Shown piece by piece: positions 1 to 6,512 of a DNA stretch of 8,082 nucleotides (positions within the stretch are counted from its first letter, which is position 1; the number at the start of each line of letters is the position of its first letter). The notes under the pieces are model-generated. The model made no database searches, was not told where the DNA came from, and worked only from the letters and a program-made list of their open reading frames with translations. Source of the stretch: Lachnospiraceae bacterium (GTDB taxonomy: Bacteria > Bacillota > Clostridia > Lachnospirales > Lachnospiraceae); the NCBI GenBank assembly GCA_017613225.1, contig JAGAEH010000226.1, positions 1 through 8,082 of the forward strand. Direction: 5' to 3'. The position numbers were made by a program, and so were the translations under genes.

Positions 1-1451
1 TGGTAGGCCCTCCCGGCACCGGCAAAACGCTGCTGGCCAAGGCCGTGGCAGGCGAGGCCAAGGTGCCTTTCTTCTCCCTGGCAGGCTCCGACTTTGTGGA
101 GATGTTCGTGGGCGTGGGCGCCTCCCGTGTGCGCGACCTGTTTAAGAACGCCCAGCAGCAGGCTCCCTGCATCATCTTCATCGATGAGATCGACGCCATC
201 GGCAAGAGCCGTGACAACCGCTTCGGCGGCAACGACGAGCGGGAGCAGACCCTGAACGCCCTGCTGGCGGAGATGGACGGCTTCGATTCTTCCAAGGGCG
301 TGTTCATCCTGGCGGCCACCAACCGGCCCGAAGTGCTGGATCCCGCCCTGCTGCGTCCCGGCCGTCTGGACCGGCGCATCATTGTGGACAAGCCTGACTT
401 AAAGGGACGTCTGGCAGTGCTGAAAGTACATGCCAAGAACGTGAACATGGACGATACCGTGGACCTGGAGGCCATCGCCATGGCCACCCCCGGCGCCGTG
501 GGTTCCGACCTGGCCAACATGATCAACGAAGCGGCCATCCTTGCAGTGAAAAAGCACCATCACGCGGTGTCCCAGGCGGACCTGTTCGAATCGGTGGAAG
601 TGGTCATCGCCGGCAAGGAGAAGAAGGACCGCATCATGAACGACAAGGAAAAGAAGATGGTGGCTTTCCACGAAGTGGGCCACGCCCTGTCGGCAGCTCT
701 GCAGAAGCACACGGAGCCGGTGCAGAAGATCACCATCGTGCCCCGTACCATGGGTTCCCTGGGCTACGTGATGCAGACGCCGGAGGAAGAGAAGTTCCTG
801 ATGACCAAGGTGGAGCTGGAGGCCGAGCTGGTGACCCTGCTTTCCGGCCGCGCTTCGGAGGAGCTCTTCTTTGAATCCGTATCCACCGGCGCCGCCAACG
901 ACATCCAGCGCGCTACCAAGCTCGCCCGTGAAATGGTAGCCCGCTACGGCATGAGCGAAGAACTGGGCCTGATGAGCCTGGAGACCATCGAAAACGAGTA
1001 TCTGACCGGCCGTTCGGTGCTGAACTGCGCGGAGAGCACCTCCGCTCAGATCGACGAGGTGGTCAAGAAGATGCTGAAGGAATCCTACGTGAAGGCCAAG
1101 GCTCTGATCGGCGCCAACCGGGCCGCCATGGAGCGCATTGCCGGCTACCTGTTCGAGAAGGAGACTATCACCGGCAAGGAGTTCATGAGCATCTTAAAGC
1201 AGGTGCAGGACGAAGAGCGCATCAAGGCAGAAACGGAGGCGGAAGCCGTCCGTATTGCCGAAGATGCCGCGAAGGCTGCCGAAGAGGCTGTGAAAAAGGT
1301 CGAAGAGGATGCCACGGCGGCTCTGGAAGAGACTGCCGGGACGGCTGAGGAAGCCCACCAGGCAGCTGAAGAGGCAGTGCCTGCGGCGCCGGATGTCATC
1401 CTGAGCGAAACGAGCGAAGCGAGTGAAGTCGAAGGATCCTCTGAACCCTAA
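1..1451 (+). CDS. ftsH: ATP-dependent zinc metalloprotease FtsH, 3' part (5' end outside window)
   Basis: FtsH is a membrane-anchored hexameric AAA+ protease that unfolds and degrades misfolded membrane proteins and some short-lived cytosolic regulators. The first full codon is at position 3 and the visible part is 482 residues. It opens directly in Walker A (GPPGTGKT, residues 2-9), so the N-terminal membrane segments, normally about 190 residues, are upstream of the window. Walker B (IIFIDEIDAIG) lies near 172-204, and the second region of homology with arginine fingers (RPGRLDRR) near 354-377. The zinc-protease motif HEVGH is at 669-683, and STGAANDIQ near 883-910 carries the likely third zinc ligand, Asp. 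After the M41 domain (about 1225) comes an Ala/Glu-rich tail of about 74 residues, probably helical. The last 18 residues (from VILSE) are encoded by a dispersed repeat. FtsH identity is certain; the tail's role is unknown. Confidence 0.97.
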   Translation, partial: VGPPGTGKTLLAKAVAGEAKVPFFSLAGSDFVEMFVGVGASRVRDLFKNAQQQAPCIIFIDEIDAIGKSRDNRFGGNDEREQTLNALLAEMDGFDSSKGVFILAATNRPEVLDPALLRPGRLDRRIIVDKPDLKGRLAVLKVHAKNVNMDDTVDLEAIAMATPGAVGSDLANMINEAAILAVKKHHHAVSQADLFESVEVVIAGKEKKDRIMNDKEKKMVAFHEVGHALSAALQKHTEPVQKITIVPRTMGSLGYVMQTPEEEKFLMTKVELEAELVTLLSGRASEELFFESVSTGAANDIQRATKLAREMVARYGMSEELGLMSLETIENEYLTGRSVLNCAESTSAQIDEVVKKMLKESYVKAKALIGANRAAMERIAGYLFEKETITGKEFMSILKQVQDEERIKAETEAEAVRIAEDAAKAAEEAVKKVEEDATAALEETAGTAEEAHQAAEEAVPAAPDVILSETSEASEVEGSSEP

Positions 1452-1483
1452 GGGATCCTTCGGGGCAAGCCCCTCAGGATGAC
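1395..1483. repeat. Inverted repeat (long hairpin) spanning the ftsH stop codon
   Basis: The left arm is 1395-1439 (begins GTCATCCTGAGCGAA, ends GAAGGATCC) and the right arm 1453-1483 (begins GGATCCTTC, ends CTCAGGATGAC). The outer 11 bp and the inner 9 bp are perfectly complementary, with an uneven internal loop between them. The right arm has its own small GGGGC/GCCCC hairpin. The 13-base apical loop (1440-1452) contains the ftsH TAA. No T-run follows, so this is not a typical intrinsic terminator. The same arms recur near 3585-3652 and 6513-6646, marking a dispersed family. Confidence 0.9.
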
Positions 1484-1587
1484 AGACAGATGGCCCCTCA
1501 GGATGACAGACAGATGGCCCCTCAGGATGACAGACAGATGGCCCCTCAGGATGGCAGACTGAAGGCTCCTCAGAATGACAGAGGAAT
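1470..1587. repeat. 24-bp tandem repeat, about five copies, derived from the dispersed repeat
   Basis: Copies start at 1470, 1494, 1518, 1542 and 1566. The unit is CCCCTCAGGATGACAG followed by ACAGATGG. The first three copies are identical, the fourth has a few changes, and the fifth is degenerate and about 22 bases long. The unit begins with the outer end of the right arm of the preceding hairpin, so the array looks like local amplification of that end. A unit of 24 bases keeps a reading frame open on the minus strand (reading CHPEGPSV), but there is no sign that it is a gene. Confidence 0.9.
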
Positions 1588-1632
1588 GTCATCCTGAGCG
1601 AAGTGCGCGAAGCGCACGGAGTCGAAGGATCT
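1588..1632. repeat. Dispersed repeat, left-arm unit, just upstream of uvrC
   Basis: The unit begins GTCATCCTGAGCGAAG and ends GTCGAAGGATCT. It contains a perfect inner hairpin, GTGCGC (1603-1608), GAA loop, GCGCAC (1612-1617). Its outer 11 bases are complementary to the CTCAGGATGAC ends of the tandem copies upstream, so several alternative RNA folds compete here. It ends 12 bases before the uvrC start. Its AAGGA (1625-1629) is the only Shine-Dalgarno-like sequence upstream of uvrC, though at a long 15-base spacing. I saw no convincing promoter in 1452-1644. Confidence 0.85.
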
Positions 1633-1644
1633 GTAATAGCATAA

Positions 1645-3531
1645 ATGGAAAATTTTGACCTGAAAGAAGAATTAAAAAAGCTGCCCGACAAGCCCGGCGT
1701 CTATCTGATGCACGACGCGGAAGACCGCATCATCTATGTGGGAAAGGCCGTGGTGCTGAAGAACCGGGTCCGCCAGTATTTCCAGAAGCGGGACGACCGC
1801 ACCCCCAAGATCGAGCGGATGATCTCCCAGATCGCCTGGTTCGAGTACATGGTGACCGACTCTGAAACGGAAGCGCTGGTGCTGGAGTGCAACCTGATCA
1901 AGGAATATCATCCGAAGTACAACACGATGCTGATGGATGACAAGACCTACCCCTTCGTCCGTGTGACGGTGGAGGAGGCCTATCCCCGGATCATGTTTGC
2001 CAGGAAGCTGAAGCACGACAAGGCCCGTTATTACGGGCCTTTCGTTAACGCGGGCGCCGTGCGGGACGCCATCCGACTGATCCAGAAACTGTACAAGATC
2101 CGCACCTGCAGCCGCAGGCTGCCGGAGGAGATCGGCAAGGAGCGGCCCTGCCTGGACCAGCATATCGGCTTGTGTGACGCTCCCTGTGCCGGCTGTGTGA
2201 GCCGGGAGGCCTATGGCGCCAATCTGGCGGAAGCCCTGCGCTTTTTGGAGGGCAATTACAGGGAAGTGGAGGACGTGGTGGAGCAGAAGATGCGCGCGGC
2301 TGCGGAGGAACTGGACTTCGAGGCGGCTGCGGGCTTCCGGGAGCTGCTGTTCGGCATCCGCAGCCTGCGGGAGAGCCAGAAGATCACCGAGACCGGCGAG
2401 GAGGACAGGGACGTCATCGCCGTGGCAATGGACGACCGGGAAGTGCTGGCCCAGGTCTTTTTCGTGCGGGGCGGCAAACTGATCGGCCGCGACCATTTCC
2501 GCATCAAGGCCGCCGAAGGGGACGAACTGCCCCAGATCCTTTCGGATCTTTTGAAACAGTTCTACAGCGGCACGCCTTTTATTCCGGGGGAGATCCTGCT
2601 GCAGCAGATGCCGGAGGAGGCGGAGAGCATCGAGCGCTGGCTGGCGGTGAAGACCGGTCATAAAGTGAATCTGGTGGCAGCCAAACGGGGCAAAAAGCAC
2701 AAACTGCTGGAGCTGGCGGAGGAGAACGCCAAGCTTTTGCTGTCCCAGAACAAAGAGAAGGCCAAGCGCCAGGAGGCCCGCACCATCGGCGCCCAGAAGG
2801 CCCTGGCGGAGATGCTTTCCCTGCCCGTGCTGACCAGGATCGAAGCCTACGATATTTCCAACATCAGCGGCTTCATGTCCGTGGGCTCCATGGTGGTCTT
2901 CGAAAACGGCAAGCCCAAGCCCAACGATTACAGAAAGTTCCGCATCAAGAGCGTGGACGGCCCCAACGACTACGCCTCCCTGGCGGAGGTGCTGACCAGG
3001 CGCTTTTCCCACGGTCTGGAGGAACAGCAGATGATGCGGGAGAACCGCCTGGATGAAAAATACGGCAAGTTCACGGCCTTCCCCGACCTGATCCTGATGG
3101 ACGGCGGCAAAGGCCAGGTGAACGTGGCGGAGGACGTGCTGCGGGAGCTGGGGCTCTCCATCCCGGTCTGCGGCATGGTGAAGGACGACCGCCACCGCAC
3201 CAGGGGCCTGTTCAAGGATAACGAAGAACTGCCCATCGACACGCATTCGGAGGTCTTCCAGCTGATCACCCGGGTGCAGGACGAGGCCCACCGCTTCGCC
3301 ATCGAATACCACCGCTCCCTGCGCAGCAAGGGGCAGGTTCACTCGGTGCTGGACGATATCGACGGCATCGGCCCCGCCAGAAGGCGCGCGCTGATGCGGA
3401 CCTTCGGCAACATCGACGACATGAGGGCGGCCACATACAAGGACCTGCTGGCGATCCCGGAGATGAACCGGACGGCGGCGAAGACGGTCTATGCCTTCTT
3501 CCACGACGGGGAGATCCCGGAGGATGAGTGA
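1645..3531 (+). CDS. uvrC: UvrABC excinuclease subunit C
   Basis: UvrC makes both incisions around a lesion marked by UvrA/UvrB in nucleotide excision repair. The protein is 628 residues, normal for the family and complete. The GIY-YIG nuclease domain (about 14-95) shows GVYL (18-21), YVGK (31-34), Arg41 and the metal-binding Glu76. Four cysteines (155, 169, 177, 181) match the spacing reported to hold an iron-sulfur cluster in E. coli UvrC. The UVR domain that contacts UvrB is at about 211-241. The RNase H-like C-terminal nuclease shows AYDISN (Asp403), DGGKGQ (Asp486) and DRHRTRG (His517). Tandem helix-hairpin-helix DNA-binding segments follow from about 569 to 622. The ATG at 1645 fits the usual N-terminus (LPDKPGVYLM). 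The last 8 bp overlap the next gene, suggesting co-transcription. The only SD-like sequence upstream lies in a repeat. Confidence 0.97.
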   Translation: MENFDLKEELKKLPDKPGVYLMHDAEDRIIYVGKAVVLKNRVRQYFQKRDDRTPKIERMISQIAWFEYMVTDSETEALVLECNLIKEYHPKYNTMLMDDKTYPFVRVTVEEAYPRIMFARKLKHDKARYYGPFVNAGAVRDAIRLIQKLYKIRTCSRRLPEEIGKERPCLDQHIGLCDAPCAGCVSREAYGANLAEALRFLEGNYREVEDVVEQKMRAAAEELDFEAAAGFRELLFGIRSLRESQKITETGEEDRDVIAVAMDDREVLAQVFFVRGGKLIGRDHFRIKAAEGDELPQILSDLLKQFYSGTPFIPGEILLQQMPEEAESIERWLAVKTGHKVNLVAAKRGKKHKLLELAEENAKLLLSQNKEKAKRQEARTIGAQKALAEMLSLPVLTRIEAYDISNISGFMSVGSMVVFENGKPKPNDYRKFRIKSVDGPNDYASLAEVLTRRFSHGLEEQQMMRENRLDEKYGKFTAFPDLILMDGGKGQVNVAEDVLRELGLSIPVCGMVKDDRHRTRGLFKDNEELPIDTHSEVFQLITRVQDEAHRFAIEYHRSLRSKGQVHSVLDDIDGIGPARRRALMRTFGNIDDMRAATYKDLLAIPEMNRTAAKTVYAFFHDGEIPEDE

Positions 3532-4528
3532 AGCGATGCAGCAGAGAGAAGGCTATTTCTGTCATCCTGAGGAGTCTTCCATTTGTCATCCTGAGCGAAG
3601 CGACGAAGGATCCCCCGATGTCAAAGGGATCCTTCGCTGCGCTCAGGATGACAGCGGCTGCCGATTGTGTCCCCGCATGTGCGGCGTGGACCGCACGGCG
3701 GGGCAGACGGGTTTTTGCGGCTGCACGGACCAGGTGCGGATCGCCCGGGCAGCCCTGCACTTTTACGAGGAGCCCTGCATTTCCGGCACCCGCGGCGCGG
3801 GAACCGTCTTTTTTACCGGCTGCACTCTGCGCTGCGTCTACTGCCAGAACGCGCAGATCTCCCGCAGGCCGGTGGGCCGGGCGGTGAGCGTGCCGGAACT
3901 GGCGGAGATCTTCCTGGACCTGCAGGAACAAGGCGCTCACAACATCGACCTGGTGACGCCCACGCAGTTTTCCCCACAGATTGCAAGCGCCGTGGAACTG
4001 GCACGGGAAAAGAAACTTGTGATCCCCATCGTCTACAACACCAGCGGATATGAGCGCCCCGAAGTACTGGAAGCACTGGCCGATACCGTGGACGTGTGGA
4101 TGCCGGACTTCAAATACTGGAAGAGTGAAACGGCGGCGGCCTTGTCCGCGGCACCGGATTATCCGGAGGCGGCGAAGGCAGCTTTGGCGGAGATGGTACG
4201 GCAGCAGCCGAAACTGATCTATGACGAAGACGGCCTGCTTCAAAAGGGCGTGCTGGTCCGCATCCTGGTATTGCCGGGTCACGTGAAGGAGGCCGTTTCG
4301 ATCCTGCGGTATCTGGCGGAGACCTATGAAGACAGGATCCTTATCAGCCTGATGAGCCAGTACACGCCCATGCCCCGGATGGCATCCCACCCGCTGCTTT
4401 CCCGGAAACTGACGAAGCGAGAGTATGAGCGCGTGCTGGATGAAGCCTGTCGGCTGGAGCTTTCCAACGTCTTTATTCAGGAGGGGGACGCGGCAAAAGA
4501 CTCGTTCATCCCTCCCTTTGAAGAATGA
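3524..4528 (+). CDS. PflX-like radical SAM protein (pyruvate formate-lyase activase homologue), N-terminus extended by a repeat
   Basis: A radical SAM enzyme of the PflX type (COG1313-like); substrate unknown. The 4Fe-4S and SAM motif CxxxCxxC is GCTLRCVYC with Cys100, Cys104 and Cys107. It is preceded by the family's Cys-rich N-terminal motif (CRLCPRMCG, Cys46/49/53, then GFCGC at 63-67). The C-terminus (NVFIQEGDAAKDSFIP) is complete, so the catalytic body looks intact. Family members usually begin only a few residues before the first cysteine pair, but here residues 13-44 are encoded by a dispersed repeat. No ATG, GTG or TTG start lies between the repeat and Cys46. The chosen ATG (3524) overlaps the uvrC stop, with GGGGAG (3508-3513) 10 bases upstream. 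The alternative ATG at 3536 has GGAGG (3519-3523) 12 bases upstream. Either start is translated through the repeat. A terminator closes the gene. Confidence 0.85.
   Translation: MSEAMQQREGYFCHPEESSICHPERSDEGSPDVKGILRCAQDDSGCRLCPRMCGVDRTAGQTGFCGCTDQVRIARAALHFYEEPCISGTRGAGTVFFTGCTLRCVYCQNAQISRRPVGRAVSVPELAEIFLDLQEQGAHNIDLVTPTQFSPQIASAVELAREKKLVIPIVYNTSGYERPEVLEALADTVDVWMPDFKYWKSETAAALSAAPDYPEAAKAALAEMVRQQPKLIYDEDGLLQKGVLVRILVLPGHVKEAVSILRYLAETYEDRILISLMSQYTPMPRMASHPLLSRKLTKREYERVLDEACRLELSNVFIQEGDAAKDSFIPPFEE
3561..3652. repeat. Dispersed inverted repeat inside the radical SAM coding region
   Basis: A partial left-arm copy (GTCATCCTGAGGAG, from 3561) is followed by a full hairpin: left arm 3585-3613 and right arm 3627-3652, with a 13-base loop. 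The arms match except for a few extra bases in the left arm (CGAAGCGAC against CGCAGC), giving a stem of roughly 25 bp. The whole element is open in the gene's frame and reads CHPE...ILRCAQDD. This is a different frame from the copy in ftsH (VILSE). The mRNA would carry a strong hairpin about 60 bases after the start codon. Confidence 0.92.
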
Positions 4529-4549
4529 ACGAGTCCTTTGCTTTTCTCT
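4493..4549 (+). terminator. Rho-independent terminator overlapping the radical SAM stop codon
   Basis: The stem arms are 4493-4509 and 4525-4541 (17 bp with one A-C mismatch; the inner 11 bp, GACTCGTTCAT/ATGAACGAGTC, are perfect). The loop is 15 bases, and TTTTCTCT follows at 4542-4549. The stop TGA (4526-4528) lies in the descending arm, so the stem is built from the gene's last codons. It would end the uvrC-radical SAM transcript before the convergent gene. It may also act weakly on the opposite strand, but no good T-run follows there. Confidence 0.82.
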
Positions 4550-4566
4550 AAAACTATTAAAGGCCT

Positions 4567-5427
4567 TTAGTACAGATTATTATTATTCGCTATTATATCA
4601 CCCGTAGAGGCATCCACATAGATCTGGAAGTAGATCTCGAATCCAAAGTCTTCCGAGAAGGATTCGTACTCGATCTCCATGCATACTTTTTCTTCACCGA
4701 TCAGGTATTGAAGCCCCTTATATTCCAAAGAATCTTTTGTGGGAACAACCAGCTTCTTGTCCGGAAAATGCTCAGCCAGAAAACGACGTATTTCTTTTTC
4801 TGCTGATTCTATTGCGGCTTCCTCTGTGATATTGCTCTCACGGTTTCGGAGTCCCCCGACATCATTACTGTAGAAGAAAACTGCATCTGCCAGTTTTCCT
4901 TCCCTGTCGTAATATATACTTGCTGCAGGGATCTTAACATTTTCTACAACACAGTAGTAGCCAACGCCGACAAAAGCATCCGACTCATCTGAATACATAA
5001 GGTTTTTAATAATACTATCCGAAGATTCAATGCTTTTCTTCATTACAGCCTCGAATGCCTTATCACATTGCAGTATCGTTTCATCAATAGACAATACTAA
5101 TGAAGGCTCATGATTGCGCTGGCTCATGATCCTATTGACAAAGCTGTTTCTGGCATCGTAATAAACAACATAATCGCCAATCATAAAAGAATGAAGTGTT
5201 CTTTGTCCGCCAGTCAATTCGGCTGATTTGTCAATGAAATGAAGCTGACTTTCCACTTCATCCTTGTTGTCGGAGAGGTTCAGAGCGAGTATTATTTCAG
5301 TAATGCGTTCTCTTGCGGTTTCGGGGGTATTATCATCGGCCGCTTCGCTTTTGGAGCTAAATACAGCCAACAATACAGCTGTTAAAATAATTAGGATCGC
5401 CAGAATAAAATAACGTTTTTCCTTCAT
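4567..5427 (-). CDS. Exported or membrane-anchored protein of unknown function with PepSY-like C-terminus
   Basis: I do not recognise this 286-residue protein. It begins MKEKRYF followed by a hydrophobic stretch (about residues 7-23), so it is exported or anchored with its body outside the cytoplasm. SEA/AD at 27-31 could be a signal peptidase I site, and there is no lipobox cysteine. The C-terminal 80 or so residues (a helix with EEAAIESAEKEIRRFL, then strands ending IYVDASTGDII) resemble a PepSY domain, a family often found in extracytoplasmic protease regulators; this is inference from pattern only. The rest has several Tyr-rich strands (YYDARNSF, GYYCVVEN). Base composition is far lower in GC than its neighbours (22 of 60 G+C in 5041-5100, against 42 of 60 in uvrC 2281-2340), which suggests horizontal gain. 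It is convergent with the radical SAM gene and divergent from hprK, so it is a single-gene unit. No strong ribosome binding site is visible. An intact reading frame supports it being real. Confidence 0.8.
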   Translation of the reverse strand: MKEKRYFILAILIILTAVLLAVFSSKSEAADDNTPETARERITEIILALNLSDNKDEVESQLHFIDKSAELTGGQRTLHSFMIGDYVVYYDARNSFVNRIMSQRNHEPSLVLSIDETILQCDKAFEAVMKKSIESSDSIIKNLMYSDESDAFVGVGYYCVVENVKIPAASIYYDREGKLADAVFFYSNDVGGLRNRESNITEEAAIESAEKEIRRFLAEHFPDKKLVVPTKDSLEYKGLQYLIGEEKVCMEIEYESFSEDFGFEIYFQIYVDASTGDIIANNNNLY

Positions 5428-5462
5428 AAGAGTTTATCTTTCTTAAACTAGAAATATATATA

Positions 5463-5491
5463 ACTATATCATGGGGAAGATTGCTGTTCAA
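5463..5491 (-). promoter_or_regulatory. Probable sigma-A promoter for the minus-strand exported-protein gene
   Basis: Read on the minus strand, TTGAAC (5491-5486) is followed by a 17-base spacer and TATAGT (5468-5463), close to the vegetative consensus at ideal spacing. Transcription would start near 5456, giving a leader of roughly 28 bases before the ATG at 5427. The region is A/T-rich, and the hprK promoter lies back-to-back with it. Confidence 0.6.
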
Positions 5492-5508
5492 TGCTTCGCA
5501 AACGCGCA

Positions 5509-5537
5509 TTGCAGGAATTGCAAAAGGAGATTATAAT
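5509..5537 (+). promoter_or_regulatory. Probable promoter for hprK with an overlapping dyad
   Basis: A perfect -10 TATAAT (5532-5537) sits 17 bases after TTGCAG (5509-5514), a weak -35 keeping only TTG. Transcription would start near 5544, about 37 bases before the hprK ATG at 5581. The perfect dyad TTGCA-N5-TGCAA (5509-5523) covers the -35 and part of the spacer and is placed like an operator, though the binding protein is unknown. The promoter supports the shorter hprK start, because an upstream in-frame ATG at 5491 would not be in the transcript. Confidence 0.6.
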
Positions 5538-5567
5538 TAAACCGTTATACGAAATGCTGCAAATGCG

Positions 5568-5574
5568 AGAGGGG
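5568..5574 (+). promoter_or_regulatory. Ribosome binding site deciding the hprK start
   Basis: AGAGGGG ends 6 bases before the ATG at 5581. The in-frame upstream ATGs at 5491, 5554 and 5563 lack comparable sites, and the first lies upstream of the predicted transcription start. Confidence 0.75.
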
Positions 5575-5580
5575 ACCACA

Positions 5581-6510
5581 ATGGCACTGATCACAGTAGC
5601 AAAGATGGCGGCGGAGCTGGGGCTCCGCAATCTGACACCGGACATCGATGCGGAGGAAAAGAAGATCGTCACGGCGGACGTGAACCGTCCGGCGCTGGCC
5701 ATCACCGGCTTTTTCGACTTTTTTGACGGCAAGCGGGTGCAGGTCCTGGGCCGGGTGGAAGTGGCCTATCTGGCGACTCTCAGCAAGGAGGACCGCTGCC
5801 GCAACCTGGAGAAGATGTTCGGCCTGGGCATCCCCTGCCTGATCTTTTGCCGGGGCAACCTGCCGGATGAGGATACTCTGGCCCTGGCCAGAGAGTACGA
5901 GATCCCGCTGCTGGCCACCAATACCGGTACGACGGAGACGTTCAACCGGATCAGCCACTATCTGTCCAGATGGCTGTCTCCCACGGTCACCATCCACGGG
6001 GTGCTGATCGACGTATTGGGCGAGGGTGTGCTGATCACCGGCGAGAGCGGCATCGGCAAGAGCGAGGCCGCCCTGGAACTTGTCAAGCGGGGCCACCGTC
6101 TGGTGGCGGACGACGCCGTGGAGCTGAGGAAGCTGGACGACGATACCCTGATCGGCTGCGCGCCGGAGATCACCAAGGACTTTGTGGAACTGCGGGGCGT
6201 GGGCATCATCGACGTGAAGACGCTGTTCGGCGTGCAGAGCGTGAAAAACGAAGTGAGAGTGGACGTGGAGATCCACATGGAGGAGTGGGACCGGGACAAG
6301 GTCTACGACCGTCTGGGCAACAAGGACGAGTACTCCGAATATCTGGGAAACAAGATCCTGCGCTACGCGCTGCCGATCCGGCCGGGCCGCAACCTGGCGG
6401 TGATCGTGGAGGCCATAGCGGTGAACTACCGCCAGCGGACCATGGGCTATCAGGCCGTGGACCTGCTGTATAAGAGGGTGCAGGAAAATTTGATGAAGAA
6501 TACCAACTGA
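5581..6510 (+). CDS. hprK: HPr kinase/phosphorylase
   Basis: HprK phosphorylates and dephosphorylates Ser46 of HPr (and of Crh where present), setting carbon catabolite control in Firmicutes; it acts in the cytosol as a hexamer. From the chosen ATG it is 309 residues, the usual length. The N-terminal domain (about 1-130) contains LTPDID near the start. The C-terminal kinase domain shows His139 in IHGVLIDV, Walker A GESGIGKS (154-161), the acidic pair Asp177-Asp178 in VADDAVEL, the HprK signature ELRGVGIIDV (about 203-212), and a conserved LPIRPGRN segment (264-271). All expected catalytic elements are present. The start is fixed by a good ribosome binding site and an upstream promoter. The gene is followed after 2 bases by a repeat cluster and then murB on the same strand. 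No terminator with a T-run separates them, so co-transcription is plausible. Confidence 0.96.
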   Translation: MALITVAKMAAELGLRNLTPDIDAEEKKIVTADVNRPALAITGFFDFFDGKRVQVLGRVEVAYLATLSKEDRCRNLEKMFGLGIPCLIFCRGNLPDEDTLALAREYEIPLLATNTGTTETFNRISHYLSRWLSPTVTIHGVLIDVLGEGVLITGESGIGKSEAALELVKRGHRLVADDAVELRKLDDDTLIGCAPEITKDFVELRGVGIIDVKTLFGVQSVKNEVRVDVEIHMEEWDRDKVYDRLGNKDEYSEYLGNKILRYALPIRPGRNLAVIVEAIAVNYRQRTMGYQAVDLLYKRVQENLMKNTN

Positions 6511-6512
6511 GG

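Noticed and set aside
1470..1587. Possible CRISPR array
   Set aside because: The 24-bp copies are directly adjacent with no unique spacers, degrade toward one end, and derive from the dispersed repeat. No cas gene is present.
1194..1691. Minus-strand open frame with repeated CHPEGPSV residues
   Set aside because: The repeats come from the 24-bp DNA array, whose length is a multiple of three. The rest is antisense to ftsH and uvrC, with no ribosome binding site or domain.
1672..3504. 610-residue open frame on the minus strand opposite uvrC
   Set aside because: It is the mirror of a high-GC coding gene, rich in His/Leu/Gln/Val low-complexity sequence with no recognisable domain. uvrC on the plus strand has every family motif.
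3266..4390. 374-residue minus-strand frame opposite uvrC and the radical SAM gene
   Set aside because: Includes the antisense of the dispersed repeat and shows no family motif. The plus-strand radical SAM frame has CxxxCxxC and a complete C-terminus.
4558..4569. Palindrome TAAAGGCCTTTA at the end of the minus-strand gene
   Set aside because: Perfect 12-bp palindrome without a loop or T-run; too short to call as a terminator or operator.
5494..5512. Catabolite-responsive (cre-like) site upstream of hprK
   Set aside because: The central CG is present, but most flanking consensus positions do not match.
5491..5580. Longer hprK starting at ATG 5491
   Set aside because: The extra 30 residues are not HprK-like, the predicted -10 box lies inside this stretch, and the best ribosome binding site serves ATG 5581, which gives the normal length.
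5970..6473. Plus-strand alternative frame within hprK
   Set aside because: Arg/Gly-rich out-of-frame shadow of hprK with no domain or start signals.
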